From contig NZ_JACEGA010000001.1 of the NCBI RefSeq assembly GCF_014174405.1, positions 3,326,501 through 3,390,500 on the forward strand: a stretch of 64,000 nucleotides of DNA, read 5' to 3'. A program made the translations under genes and the position numbers. A model generated the notes under the pieces. It made no database searches and was not told the DNA's origin. It saw only the letters and a list, made by a program, of their open reading frames with translations. How positions within the stretch are numbered: the stretch's first letter is position 1; the number at the start of each line of letters is the position of its first letter. This DNA is from Variimorphobacter saccharofermentans (GTDB taxonomy: Bacteria; Bacillota; Clostridia; Lachnospirales; Lachnospiraceae). Positions 9,481-18,367 of this stretch are shown one piece after another.

Positions 9481-10371
9481 CTAATCCTTCATACCTGATG
9501 TCGTCATTGTTTCAATTATGCTACTTTGGCATATAACGAAGAAGGTAATCGGAACTGCTGCAATAATTAAGGTAACTACAGCTCCGGCGCCCTGTCTCGC
9601 GGGACCTCCGTTTACTATCTGCTGAAGCGCATACTGTAAAGGCTTTAACTCCTCATCACGCAGGAATACATTACCGGTATTTCCCCATACGGTCTGGAAT
9701 TGCAATACTGCTAAGGTCAGCCAAGCAGGTTTTACATTCGGCATAATAATTCTCCAGAATATCTTATACTCCGTTGCACCATCCAGTCTTGCAGATTCAA
9801 TGAGGGAATCCGGTATTTGCTCCATAAACTGCTTCATCAGATACAATCCAAGTCCATATGCACATGCAGGTAATATCAAGGCCCAATAGGTATTATTGAT
9901 ATGTAGCTTTGAAATAATCAGATAATTTGGTATCTGAGTCACCTGCCAGGAAAACATAATTGATAATACAACCATGCTGAACAAGAATTTCTTTCCTGGA
10001 AATTGATGCTTTGCCAACGGATACGCCGCCAGAGAAGCAATAATTACATGTCCCAAGGTACCTCCACCAGTAATAATCAGGGTATTTACGATATAACGGG
10101 CTAATGGTACCCAGGAATTGGACATGATGATAAGCAAATCATGAAAGTTATCCATACTTGGGTTTCTTACAAAGATTGTTGGAGGATATCGAAATAGCTC
10201 ATCCAATGGCTTAAATGCATTATTTATTACCATTACCAGCGGCAACACCATGAAAACAGCACAGAACGCCATGAAGAAGAACAAAGTAGCATTTCCTGCC
10301 ATGGAACGGTTCAGAGTTTTCTGTCTCTTACGAAACAGCCGCCTTCTTGGCTTCATGTAATCTTTTGCCAT
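9481..10371 (-). CDS. Carbohydrate ABC transporter permease, MalG type
   Basis: A 296-residue permease with about six membrane segments and the EAA loop IESARLDGATEYKIFWRI near residue 190. A basic N-terminus (KPRRRLFRKRQKTLNR) precedes the first membrane segment. It ends 14 bases upstream of the NHL gene and begins almost directly after the MalF-type partner. With that partner and the 991-residue binding protein it forms the first transporter of the operon. Confidence 0.9.
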   Translation of the reverse strand: MAKDYMKPRRRLFRKRQKTLNRSMAGNATLFFFMAFCAVFMVLPLVMVINNAFKPLDELFRYPPTIFVRNPSMDNFHDLLIIMSNSWVPLARYIVNTLIITGGGTLGHVIIASLAAYPLAKHQFPGKKFLFSMVVLSIMFSWQVTQIPNYLIISKLHINNTYWALILPACAYGLGLYLMKQFMEQIPDSLIESARLDGATEYKIFWRIIMPNVKPAWLTLAVLQFQTVWGNTGNVFLRDEELKPLQYALQQIVNGGPARQGAGAVVTLIIAAVPITFFVICQSSIIETMTTSGMKD

Positions 10372-10372
10372 G

Positions 10373-11302
10373 TCAGTTACCTACCTTTCTAAGTACATTC
10401 TGTATCAGCTTATTCGTACCAATCATCAGAAGGAACAGGATTACGGCGATTGCAGATGCATAACCCATTTCATAACGAATGGAACCATAGTCCAAAAGGT
10501 GGGTAACGATCGTGGTACCTGCATAATTTACACTGGGATTACCGGCTAACTGTATGGAGATATCCGAGACGGCAAAGGCTTGTGTAATCTGCATTACAGC
10601 ACCGAACATCAGTTGAGGCTTCATGGATGGCAAAGTAATATACCATAATTCCTGCCAGCGGTTCTTAATACCATCCACTGCCGCCGCTTCATATAAGGTC
10701 TTGTCAACCGTCTGGAGACCGGCGATAAAGGTTAAGAAGCCGGTTCCAAGACTCAGCCACAGCTGTACGATAATCAGCATGGGAAGCACGTATTTCTCCG
10801 TTTTCATCCAGATGACTGCACTTTGTATGAAATCCCATTTCAACAGAAGACCATTCAAATATCCAAAGCGATCTCCCTTCAGAATTAGATTCCATACGAT
10901 GTATGCATTACCCGATATGGATGGAGCATAGAAGATTAACGTCAAAAATGCTCTTGTCTTCCCCTTGAATTCGTTGATAATCCACGCAAATACCAGACAC
11001 ATAAAATAGCTGATAGGTCCTGTTATAACCGCAAAAACCAACGTGTTTTTCAATGCTATTTTGAATATATCATCGTTTAAAAACAATCTGATATAATTCT
11101 CCCAGAATATAAATTTCGGAGGCTCCAATACATTGAAGTTGGTAAAGCTCAGTGCTGTAGATGTAAGCACTGGTAACACTGTAAAGAAGAAAAATAGAAT
11201 AAAGTATGGTGCAAGCATGACATAAGATGCTTTATTTCGTTTTATTCTATTGCCCAGCGACCATTCACTGCCTTGATTTGATTTGTTCTGCATCTTTTTC
11301 AT
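10373..11302 (-). CDS. Sugar ABC transporter permease, MalF type
   Basis: A 309-residue permease with a cytoplasmic N-terminus, six membrane segments and the EAA loop YEAAAVDGIKNRWQELWYI around residue 205. GGGAGAGG lies before the ATG. It sits 12 bases downstream of the large solute-binding protein gene. The substrate is inferred from the locus as a beta-mannan or glucomannan oligosaccharide. Confidence 0.9.
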   Translation of the reverse strand: MKKMQNKSNQGSEWSLGNRIKRNKASYVMLAPYFILFFFFTVLPVLTSTALSFTNFNVLEPPKFIFWENYIRLFLNDDIFKIALKNTLVFAVITGPISYFMCLVFAWIINEFKGKTRAFLTLIFYAPSISGNAYIVWNLILKGDRFGYLNGLLLKWDFIQSAVIWMKTEKYVLPMLIIVQLWLSLGTGFLTFIAGLQTVDKTLYEAAAVDGIKNRWQELWYITLPSMKPQLMFGAVMQITQAFAVSDISIQLAGNPSVNYAGTTIVTHLLDYGSIRYEMGYASAIAVILFLLMIGTNKLIQNVLRKVGN

Positions 11303-11314
11303 CTGACCTCTCCC

Positions 11315-14290
11315 TTAATTCTTCTGGCTGCCGGAGGATGCCTCCTCTGCGGTTGGCAGACCAAACTCCTCTCTTTTAAACGTAATCTCCTCGTTGATAT
11401 ATCGCACATAATCAGTGAGTGCTTCCCGCGGCTGCATCTTATTCTTGTCCTCTGCAACAACCACCTTATAAAAGGCATTATTAACATTACGCCAGGAATA
11501 ATAGCCTCCTGGAACCTGAGGAATGCCTTTCACCCATTTAATTTGCTCTTGTAAAGCCTGATAGTCATCAGAAGGCCATGGCAGATTGTTAAAGGCTTCA
11601 ATATTTGCCGTGGGATAACGAGCAGCCGCACCCATTAATGCCTCCATCTCACGCCCGTATTGTGTCTGAGTCTCCGTAGATACCCACCATTTCATGAACT
11701 CCCAGGCAGCTTCCTTTTGATCAGTCTGACTCATCATAACCGTCGCTGTACCAGTACTGGACACACTATGATCCACGGTACCATCTTCCTTTACCGTACC
11801 AGGAACCATGGAGAAGCCCCATAAGCCCTTAATATCAGGTGCAGATACCTGAAGCTGATTATAAAGTGTATAATCTGCAATAATAATGGGTGATTCTGCA
11901 TTACGCAGACGCTGATCCACTGCTACCTCCCGCTCCAGCCTATAATCTGTATAGTACTCGCAATATTCCTTAAAGGTGCGGATTGCAACATCACTATCCA
12001 GTGCGGATTTGGTAGCATCTTCGTTATAGTAGGTGCCGCCATTCTGATATAACAGCATCGTAAATACTTGATCATTTGTCGGAAGCATGCCCAAATCCAT
12101 CTGATTTTTAAACAATACAGACAATGCCACCTTCATCTCATCCCATGTAGTCGGAACTTTAATTCCAAGCTCACTCAGGATGTCCTTGCGATAGAACATC
12201 ATAGGGAAGGACTCTGTCTCTGGGAGTGCAAAAGTATGACCATCGAATTCGTAGGGAACCATAGCGCTTTCACGGAATAATTTCTTTACCTCGGGCAAAT
12301 CTTCAAATTCCGTAAGGTCAACGACTGCATCACGTAAACCGTAATTCATCGGAAGGTCATTCGCCACTTGAACTGCCACATTGTTTTGATAGGTGATATT
12401 GGTAACCTGTACCGCCACATCCGGCCCCTGTCCAGATAATGTAGCCTGCAACAAGGTATTCATGTCCACCAGCTGGATTTTTACTCCGATATTGGTCTCC
12501 GGCGTAAAGCTTTCATTCGCTAAGGCTCTTAACACATTTGCCTGATCACGTCCGGTTCCGATCCATACCGTAATTTCTTTTGATTCCTCCCCTTCTGTCT
12601 CTGTTGCTACCGTATTGTAATCTATTACAAAGGAATAGAATAAACTCTTAACCATATGTACAAACCGGTCGAGCAGGGAGTCATTCATCTTCGGTACATC
12701 CGTATTGGGTGAATGAATATAGATGGTATCCAGAGCCAGTGGCTGTTCCAAAGCTTGTGTAACCCAGGTTCCTACCGCACTGACATCCATCTTGAAGCCA
12801 GCCAGCTGCTTAGTGAAACGCTCAACATCCGCAATCAGCTCATCCGAGGTCTGGACCATAGCGGTAAGAACCGCTTCACGATTGCTTCCCTTACCTGCGA
12901 CCTTGGATAACCGCTCTATTGCATTTTCAAGATTGTCCCTGACAACCTTAAGTTCATCAGCCAATCCAGGCAAGCTTCTTTCCAGATTATAATCACGGTA
13001 TTTGTCCGGTTCCACACCGGTGATACGAATCACTTTGCTGTAGATATTGTTTAAGTCTCTTACGGCATCCTGTACATCGCTAATGATATCCGAAAACTCT
13101 CCGAGAACCACTTCCATTCTCAGCGTATGTTTACCAGCTTCAAGATAAAAACGATATTCCTCCCCTTCTTCACTTTTCAGGGTTTTCATATGCCAATCGT
13201 TCTCGTATCGAAATCCATAATCACTCATCTCCTCAAAGGGTACCTGACCATCAATGGTTATTTTCCTGGAAGTATAGATACCTCTCACGAAGTTCTGACG
13301 AGCATGCATGGTTATGTAATAGTAGCCGGTTTCCTCAACCTCAAAATCCCATTCAAGCCATTGTCCTACGATTCGCCAATTACTATTGCTGCCGATGGTG
13401 TTATTCTTTAACAGCTTCGCACTGTAAGGATATACTGCAGGTGAGGATTTATCCTGTGAGGGATATAACATCTGGGATGATTTACGATCCGCTTCTTCAG
13501 CATGGATAGTGATCAGCTGATCTGTCGTATCCTTTGCTCCCTTTGCATCAAGTGCTGCCTTTACCTCACTGTATTTCTTCACATCATCTGTATTATTTAG
13601 AATTATTTTTCGAAGAAGCATGGGCTCTCTTCGTGAATAGATGGTTATGGTATGTGTTCCAGCAGTAAAATAAACGGAAAGTCTTCTGGTTTCATAACCC
13701 TCGCTATCATATAAATAGCTTGTGATCCATTCCGGAGCTTCCACCTGCTTTGGTTTCAAATCATTACCGTTTTTATCCGTTTGCCATTCATCAACTGCAT
13801 TTACCCAAATTCTTGAAAACTCAATCATGCTTAACTGCTCATACGGAAGTACTCCGTCAATGAAAAATCCTCTTTGTATGGAAGCACTTTTCCCTTCTAC
13901 TGGATAATAAAGAAGAGAAATATCATAAAACCCCTCTTCCTTAATCGTAACCTCATATTCAATTAACCCCTGCTCGTCTGTATATACAGAGGTTCCCTCC
14001 ATACCCTCATAGTCTACATATTCTTTTACTTCCATGTCTTCCGTACGGACATAATCCTTTGCTTCAATTACATATTCCGCATCCGGCTTTTTTGCTTCAT
14101 CATATAGGGACAGATACTCATGATAGTCCAAACCATCCATACTGATCCCACTTAACAATGCCTTATATTCATCAAGAGAAGTATCTGTTTTTGCACTAAC
14201 CGTATACTTACTCATAACAACATTGCTCCAACCAAGCGCAATAATAAGTACTATTGCAATTAGTCGTTTTCCTTGCCTAATCCCCTTCAT
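11315..14290 (-). CDS. Large chimeric solute-binding protein with two N-terminal beta-sandwich domains
   Basis: A 991-residue exported protein. Residues 1-34 form a signal or anchor segment without a lipobox cysteine. Residues about 73-230 and 255-400 are two related beta-sandwich blocks (YVIEAKDYVRTEDMEV and ITIHAEEADRKSSQ starts; each has a GxxxITIY or GKHTLRMEV strand), resembling galactose-binding or CBM6/35 folds. A helical linker at about 405-520 follows. Residues about 568-960 form a family 1 solute-binding domain (ITVWIGTGRDQANVL, PDVAVQVTN, GIKVPTTWDEMK). Typical binding proteins have 420-550 residues, so this is a fusion. It is the first gene of the operon, behind the promoter at 14363-14391. 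It could hold polymer and deliver the released oligomer; that is inference. Confidence 0.82.
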   Translation of the reverse strand: MKGIRQGKRLIAIVLIIALGWSNVVMSKYTVSAKTDTSLDEYKALLSGISMDGLDYHEYLSLYDEAKKPDAEYVIEAKDYVRTEDMEVKEYVDYEGMEGTSVYTDEQGLIEYEVTIKEEGFYDISLLYYPVEGKSASIQRGFFIDGVLPYEQLSMIEFSRIWVNAVDEWQTDKNGNDLKPKQVEAPEWITSYLYDSEGYETRRLSVYFTAGTHTITIYSRREPMLLRKIILNNTDDVKKYSEVKAALDAKGAKDTTDQLITIHAEEADRKSSQMLYPSQDKSSPAVYPYSAKLLKNNTIGSNSNWRIVGQWLEWDFEVEETGYYYITMHARQNFVRGIYTSRKITIDGQVPFEEMSDYGFRYENDWHMKTLKSEEGEEYRFYLEAGKHTLRMEVVLGEFSDIISDVQDAVRDLNNIYSKVIRITGVEPDKYRDYNLERSLPGLADELKVVRDNLENAIERLSKVAGKGSNREAVLTAMVQTSDELIADVERFTKQLAGFKMDVSAVGTWVTQALEQPLALDTIYIHSPNTDVPKMNDSLLDRFVHMVKSLFYSFVIDYNTVATETEGEESKEITVWIGTGRDQANVLRALANESFTPETNIGVKIQLVDMNTLLQATLSGQGPDVAVQVTNITYQNNVAVQVANDLPMNYGLRDAVVDLTEFEDLPEVKKLFRESAMVPYEFDGHTFALPETESFPMMFYRKDILSELGIKVPTTWDEMKVALSVLFKNQMDLGMLPTNDQVFTMLLYQNGGTYYNEDATKSALDSDVAIRTFKEYCEYYTDYRLEREVAVDQRLRNAESPIIIADYTLYNQLQVSAPDIKGLWGFSMVPGTVKEDGTVDHSVSSTGTATVMMSQTDQKEAAWEFMKWWVSTETQTQYGREMEALMGAAARYPTANIEAFNNLPWPSDDYQALQEQIKWVKGIPQVPGGYYSWRNVNNAFYKVVVAEDKNKMQPREALTDYVRYINEEITFKREEFGLPTAEEASSGSQKN

Positions 14291-14326
14291 GCTGTTTCCC
14301 TTTCCTCTCTACATAGTGCATTAATG

Positions 14327-14342
14327 TGCATTTAATAATGCA
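14327..14342. promoter_or_regulatory. Candidate LacI-type operator, TGCATTTAATAATGCA
   Basis: Six-base arms TGCATT/AATGCA surround four bases. It lies about 20 bases downstream of the predicted transcription start of the transporter operon, a position where a bound repressor would block transcription. Further TGCA words (TGCATTAATGTGCA) overlap it on one side. Binding by the adjacent LacI protein is inferred. Confidence 0.45.
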
Positions 14343-14362
14343 TTTAAATATCCCATGTGTGC

Positions 14363-14391
14363 ATTGTAGCACAGAGTTTCCAGAAATACAA
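14363..14391 (-). promoter_or_regulatory. Promoter of the mannan transporter operon
   Basis: On the minus strand TTGTAT and TACAAT are separated by exactly 17 bases. The -10 box is itself framed by TGTGC and GCACA arms. The operon start codon lies about 70 bases downstream at 14290. A second TATAAT upstream at about 14445 lacks a good -35 box. Confidence 0.55.
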
Positions 14392-14489
14392 TATTAAAAT
14401 TTGTGATTTTTATTAATTATAAGCGAATAGTTTTAATTATTATAGGTAAAATACCAATAATTCAATAATTAAACTAAATCGCATTTACC

Positions 14490-14536
14490 ATGCGTTATTT
14501 TATCATATATGGGTATAAAATGTAGAAATAACGCAT
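14490..14536. promoter_or_regulatory. Inverted pair of ATGCGTTATTT / AAATAACGCAT motifs
   Basis: Two 11-base perfectly complementary arms at 14490-14500 and 14526-14536 are separated by 25 bases, about two and a half helical turns. The core AATAACGCA recurs inside the GH26 promoter at 1101-1109. This looks like a paired regulator site upstream of the operon promoter, possibly for an activator or for looping by a LacI protein. Confidence 0.45.
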
Positions 14537-14558
14537 ATTCAATGCAATCATTTTAAGC

Positions 14559-14611
14559 AAAAAAAATAGAGCATCAAAAAGACGCAGATAATTTTTGTCC
14601 TTTGACACTCT
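14559..14611 (-). terminator. Intrinsic terminator of the first lacI gene
   Basis: The minus-strand RNA pairs AGAGTGTCAAA with TTTGATGCTCT (two G-U pairs), with a further GGAC/GTCT pairing inside, and is followed by eight T. It separates lacI from the transporter operon. Confidence 0.75.
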
Positions 14612-14653
14612 GATCAATTATATTTCCTTATATTGCTATTTACTATGCGAATC

Positions 14654-15694
14654 CTATTTCATATTTTTATTGGAAGAATTACGGAATATTACCTCCACTC
14701 CCACAAATATCACTTCCATCGGGAATTGAGGATTTTGAATTCTCCATATTAGCTGTTGAACCAGTCTCTTACCAAGTCTCTGATTTCCGACACGAACTGT
14801 AGTCAGAAAAGGTTCCACCTGTGCCATGCTCTCAACATTATCATATCCTGTAACAGCCACATCCTGAGGTACGGACAAGCCTCTCGCTTTAAGACATCTG
14901 ATTACATCCAACGCAATGTCATCATTTGCACATACAATTGCTTCCGGCATAGTCGGAAAGTTACTCAACGCAAATTCCACTTCTTCCGTCTTATAGAACT
15001 TATGCTCTGGATGATAATTGGCAATAATCGATTCATCCACCTTTATTCCTGCGTAGTGTAATGCACTTATATATCCTGCATACCGATCACAAATCGTCTT
15101 ACAATAGGTCGCATCTCCGATAAAACCAATCCGTTTCATTCCCTGATCAATCAGACTATTCGTAATCTTCCTGACACTATTATAACCTTCGCAGACAATT
15201 ACATCACCGTATTCAGAAAAGCATTCAAGATTACTTGGACCATCAAGAAATACTATTGGTATATTGCGCTTAACAATCTCTTTGACATATTCATGGGAAA
15301 AGACGCTAAGTATAATAATACCGTCCACATCTGCTTGTAAATCCAGAGGCATGGTAAGACTGCTTTCATCCTGCTCACTGATAAAATTAAACTGAAGCTT
15401 ACATCCATATTTATTTAACTCATCGGAAATACCCATAATAATACTATTCCAAAAAACAGATATCTCTCTTCTGGTCAATACAACAATAGTTTTTGTCTCA
15501 TCCACTTTATTTCTTAATTTGAATTCATTGAGTACCACTGGGGACAGCTTGGAATAGCCCATCTCATATGCTTTTTCAATAACTACATACCGAGTCTCAT
15601 AGGAAACAGTATCCGAGTTATTCAAAGCTTTTGCAACGGTATTCCTGGACAGGTTCAGCTCCTTTGCCACGTCCTGGATTGTTACCTTCTTCAT
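14654..15694 (-). CDS. LacI-family transcriptional regulator
   Basis: A 346-residue regulator with an N-terminal LacI helix-turn-helix (VTIQDVAKELNLSRNTVAKAL) and a periplasmic-binding-like effector domain (DGIIILSVFSHEYVKEI, AIVCANDDIALDVIRCLKARG, VAVTGYDN). GGGAGGAG lies before the ATG. It is encoded between the transporter operon and the GH130 operon, so a mannan-derived sugar is the likely effector. The gene has its own terminator. Whether it represses or activates is not visible. Confidence 0.9.
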   Translation of the reverse strand: MKKVTIQDVAKELNLSRNTVAKALNNSDTVSYETRYVVIEKAYEMGYSKLSPVVLNEFKLRNKVDETKTIVVLTRREISVFWNSIIMGISDELNKYGCKLQFNFISEQDESSLTMPLDLQADVDGIIILSVFSHEYVKEIVKRNIPIVFLDGPSNLECFSEYGDVIVCEGYNSVRKITNSLIDQGMKRIGFIGDATYCKTICDRYAGYISALHYAGIKVDESIIANYHPEHKFYKTEEVEFALSNFPTMPEAIVCANDDIALDVIRCLKARGLSVPQDVAVTGYDNVESMAQVEPFLTTVRVGNQRLGKRLVQQLIWRIQNPQFPMEVIFVGVEVIFRNSSNKNMK

Positions 15695-15936
15695 TGACGT
15701 TCATCTCCTCCCATCATTACATATGTCAGATATACAGCAAGACAGAGCATATTCTTTAACCGTTACATCCGATTCATGCAGAATCTGTACATTATGTAGG
15801 TATTTGTAAAGTCTTGCACCAAATGTAATATAATCGAAGTCTACTATATTTTCGTGCATTTTTCAAGTAAATATTTGTGTTGTGACCTTACAACAATCTC
15901 AGAGCAAAATCCACAAATTGTACAGAAAATGCATGG

Positions 15937-15948
15937 TTTATGCATAAA
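15937..15948. promoter_or_regulatory. Perfect 12-base palindrome TTTATGCATAAA
   Basis: A perfect palindrome, overlapped on one side by a second TGCAT/ATGCA pair (ATGCATGGTTTATGCAT). It lies between the GH130 gene and lacI, far upstream of the lacI start. The word TGCAT is shared with the operator candidate at 14327-14342. An operator role is a guess. Confidence 0.35.
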
Positions 15949-15976
15949 TACAGGAAAATATATTACATAATCCACT

Positions 15977-17149
15977 TTATTTTTGTCGTTTTAATAGTTC
16001 TAAATTCTTACGAATCAAGTCACATCTTTGCTGTACACATTCGACGGAGCGAAGTGGATCCTCCGGTGTATTAAAGGTATAATCCATCAGTTTATCAATC
16101 GTTGTTGCTGCAACGTGTAATCTTGTATCAGAGGATGCGTAGTATATGTATACCTCCCCGTTTTGCTTCGCAATTGCACCATTGGTAAATACCACATTGG
16201 ATACATCACCCACTCGTTCATTTCCCATCGGTGCGATATAAAAACCGGAGGGTTCTGCAATCACCTTGGCTGGATCATTTAGATCCGTAGCAAATACATA
16301 AATTACATAGCGTAGTCCTGCTGCTGTATTGCGCACACCATGGGCAATGTGAATCCAGCCGTACTCTGTCTTAATCGGGACAGCACCTGCTCCGTTCTTC
16401 GCTTCCGTTATGGTATGATACTTTCTTCTGCTTGTAATGATTTCCTCATTGATTACGGCATTGGTTATATCCTCACAGAAGCCTACCCCTATGCCACCAC
16501 CGGAGCCTGTCTCTATAAATCCATCCATCGGTCTGGTATAAAACATATATTTTCCGTTCACAAATTCAGGGTGTAAGACAACGTTTCTCTGCTGAGGAGA
16601 TTGTAAGGTTTTTAAATTATTCAGTCTTTCCCAGGTCTTCAGATCCTTGGTACGAACGATGCCCGCTTCCGCAACTGCAGCAGATAAGTCCGCAGAGGTA
16701 GTATCCTTACTTTCTGAGCAAAATACCCCATATATATATCCATCTTCATGCTTTGTCAAACGCATATCATATACATTGGTCTCTTCCTTACAGGTATCGG
16801 GAAGCTCCACTGGATAATCCCAGAAACGGAAACCATCGACGGGACTATCACTTTCTGCTACTCCAAAAAATGATTTTCTATCATTTCCCTCAATTCTTGC
16901 TACCAGATAATATTTCCCGTTTAATTCAATTGCGCCGGAATTAAACACAGCATTTACCCCTAATCGTTCCATAAAATAAGGATTGGTAGCCTCGTTCAAA
17001 TCATATTTCCAGAATAGAGGAATATGCTCTCTTGTCAGTACCGGATGGACATATCGGTCGTACAGACCGTTATATTCGGTGCTCTTTTCATTCTTTCGAC
17101 GAATCAATCTCTCATACTTTTCTAATTCTACATAATAATTAGGGTGCAT
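15977..17149 (-). CDS. GH130 4-O-beta-D-mannosyl-D-glucose phosphorylase
   Basis: A 390-residue cytoplasmic enzyme, the usual length of GH130 subfamily 1. It splits Man-beta-1,4-Glc with phosphate into alpha-mannose-1-phosphate and glucose. Diagnostic blocks are [17 protein letters not shown], where D128 sits at the place of the general acid of the characterised Bacteroides enzyme as I recall it, [33 protein letters not shown] and [14 protein letters not shown]. It is the third gene behind manA and the epimerase, which supply exactly its substrate and process its product. A mannooligosaccharide phosphorylase of another GH130 subfamily is less likely because of the [10 protein letters not shown] block. 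Confidence 0.9.
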   Translation of the reverse strand: MHPNYYVELEKYERLIRRKNEKSTEYNGLYDRYVHPVLTREHIPLFWKYDLNEATNPYFMERLGVNAVFNSGAIELNGKYYLVARIEGNDRKSFFGVAESDSPVDGFRFWDYPVELPDTCKEETNVYDMRLTKHEDGYIYGVFCSESKDTTSADLSAAVAEAGIVRTKDLKTWERLNNLKTLQSPQQRNVVLHPEFVNGKYMFYTRPMDGFIETGSGGGIGVGFCEDITNAVINEEIITSRRKYHTITEAKNGAGAVPIKTEYGWIHIAHGVRNTAAGLRYVIYVFATDLNDPAKVIAEPSGFYIAPMGNERVGDVSNVVFTNGAIAKQNGEVYIYYASSDTRLHVAATTIDKLMDYTFNTPEDPLRSVECVQQRCDLIRKNLELLKRQK

Positions 17150-17183
17150 AACATATCTCCTTTATCACTTATAATTTTCTTCT

Positions 17184-18356
17184 TTAAAACGCCACATTCC
17201 GGTTCATTACTTCAAAGCACATTCTTCCATTATGATATGGGCATTTCCAGGGCCCAACAATTTCTTTACTCTTAATCGGCTGCCCGTCCTTCTTAAGCTC
17301 ATTAAACCACTCCGAGCCTTCCCTGTGATCTATCATATAATTTTTAATATAATCCCATATCTTTCCCGCCGTAATGAGGTATTCTGTCCTGGAGGAATCC
17401 TTCTGGTATCCGTTAATAAAACCAAGAATGGCTTCAGCCTGAACCCACCACACCTTTTTCGTGTCTACCTTTCCTGCCTCACATTCATTATAAAGAGACG
17501 CCTCATCCATAGCGACTTCATGAATATGCGCTGCCAGTTCCCTGGTGATCGGAGTAATTCTCTCCATATAATTCGGGTCTCCCAGAATCTCCACTCCCCT
17601 GTCAATCAGCCAGGAGGCTTCAATATCATGTCCATAGGAGTTCAGATCGATTAACGAATTCATTTGGCGATCGAAGAATACTTCCAATCTCCTTTTCGCT
17701 GGGTTGTATACCTTGTCGGCAAAAAAGTCAAGCATCCAGAACATGCTCTTAGCAATCTCCGGGTTCTTGTCCACACGATAAAGCTCAGTATATGCTTCAT
17801 AGACGTGCAGCAATGTATTCATAGTACGACTTGCCATTACACCATTTTCTGATAGTTTTTCATTTGATGCCGGTTGGAAGCTTCGGTCAAAGGCTTCCAG
17901 GTATCCTAAATCATCCCGGCATTTATTTTCGACGATATCCACCATATCGTAAGCCAGCTGTAACGCTTCCCTATTCTTAGATGCATCATAATAAGAGGCA
18001 AGCGCATAGATTGCAAAGGCTTGATTATAGGTATGTTTGGTATCATCCTTCGCTTTCCCGTCATAGGTCACCGACCAGTAAATCCCTCCATATTCCTTAT
18101 CATAGAAAGCATTCTTTAAGAATTCATAGGAGTGTGTGGCGTAATCCAGACACTCCTTCTCCTTCAATGTCAAATAAGCATTTGAGAAAAACCAAAGAAT
18201 TCGGCTATTAAGAATGCCACCTTTATCGGCATGCTTGTACAGCTTTAAGCTATAGTCCATCTCCCCGTAGTAACCGCCCTGCTCTTCATCCTTAAATCCC
18301 TTCCAAAAAGGAATAATATGATTGGTTAGTTCCTGTTTAATTTCATCAATTCTCAT
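17184..18356 (-). CDS. Cellobiose/mannobiose 2-epimerase (AGE family)
   Basis: A 390-residue (alpha/alpha)6-barrel epimerase that interconverts the reducing-end glucose and mannose of beta-1,4-disaccharides. H243 in LNSYGHDIEASWL and H375 in GPWKCPYHNGRMCFE match the catalytic histidines of the Ruminococcus albus enzyme; KHTYNQAFAIYAL is also conserved. In this locus it would convert beta-1,4-mannobiose into mannosylglucose for the GH130 enzyme encoded 34 bases downstream. The C-terminal motif separates it from N-acylglucosamine epimerases. The protein has no signal peptide. Confidence 0.92.
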   Translation of the reverse strand: MRIDEIKQELTNHIIPFWKGFKDEEQGGYYGEMDYSLKLYKHADKGGILNSRILWFFSNAYLTLKEKECLDYATHSYEFLKNAFYDKEYGGIYWSVTYDGKAKDDTKHTYNQAFAIYALASYYDASKNREALQLAYDMVDIVENKCRDDLGYLEAFDRSFQPASNEKLSENGVMASRTMNTLLHVYEAYTELYRVDKNPEIAKSMFWMLDFFADKVYNPAKRRLEVFFDRQMNSLIDLNSYGHDIEASWLIDRGVEILGDPNYMERITPITRELAAHIHEVAMDEASLYNECEAGKVDTKKVWWVQAEAILGFINGYQKDSSRTEYLITAGKIWDYIKNYMIDHREGSEWFNELKKDGQPIKSKEIVGPWKCPYHNGRMCFEVMNRNVAF

Positions 18357-18367
18357 AATAACCTCCC

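Larger units (their letters stand above)
14291..14653. other. Intergenic control region of the mannan transporter operon
   Basis: This 363-base stretch holds no gene. In minus-strand order it contains the lacI terminator, a pair of inverted AATAACGCA motifs, an AT-rich stretch, a promoter and a palindromic operator candidate, each listed separately. Confidence 0.7.

Noticed and set aside
17232..17654. 140-codon plus-strand open frame opposite the epimerase gene
   Set aside because: Lies wholly inside a gene with conserved catalytic residues on the other strand; no own signals.
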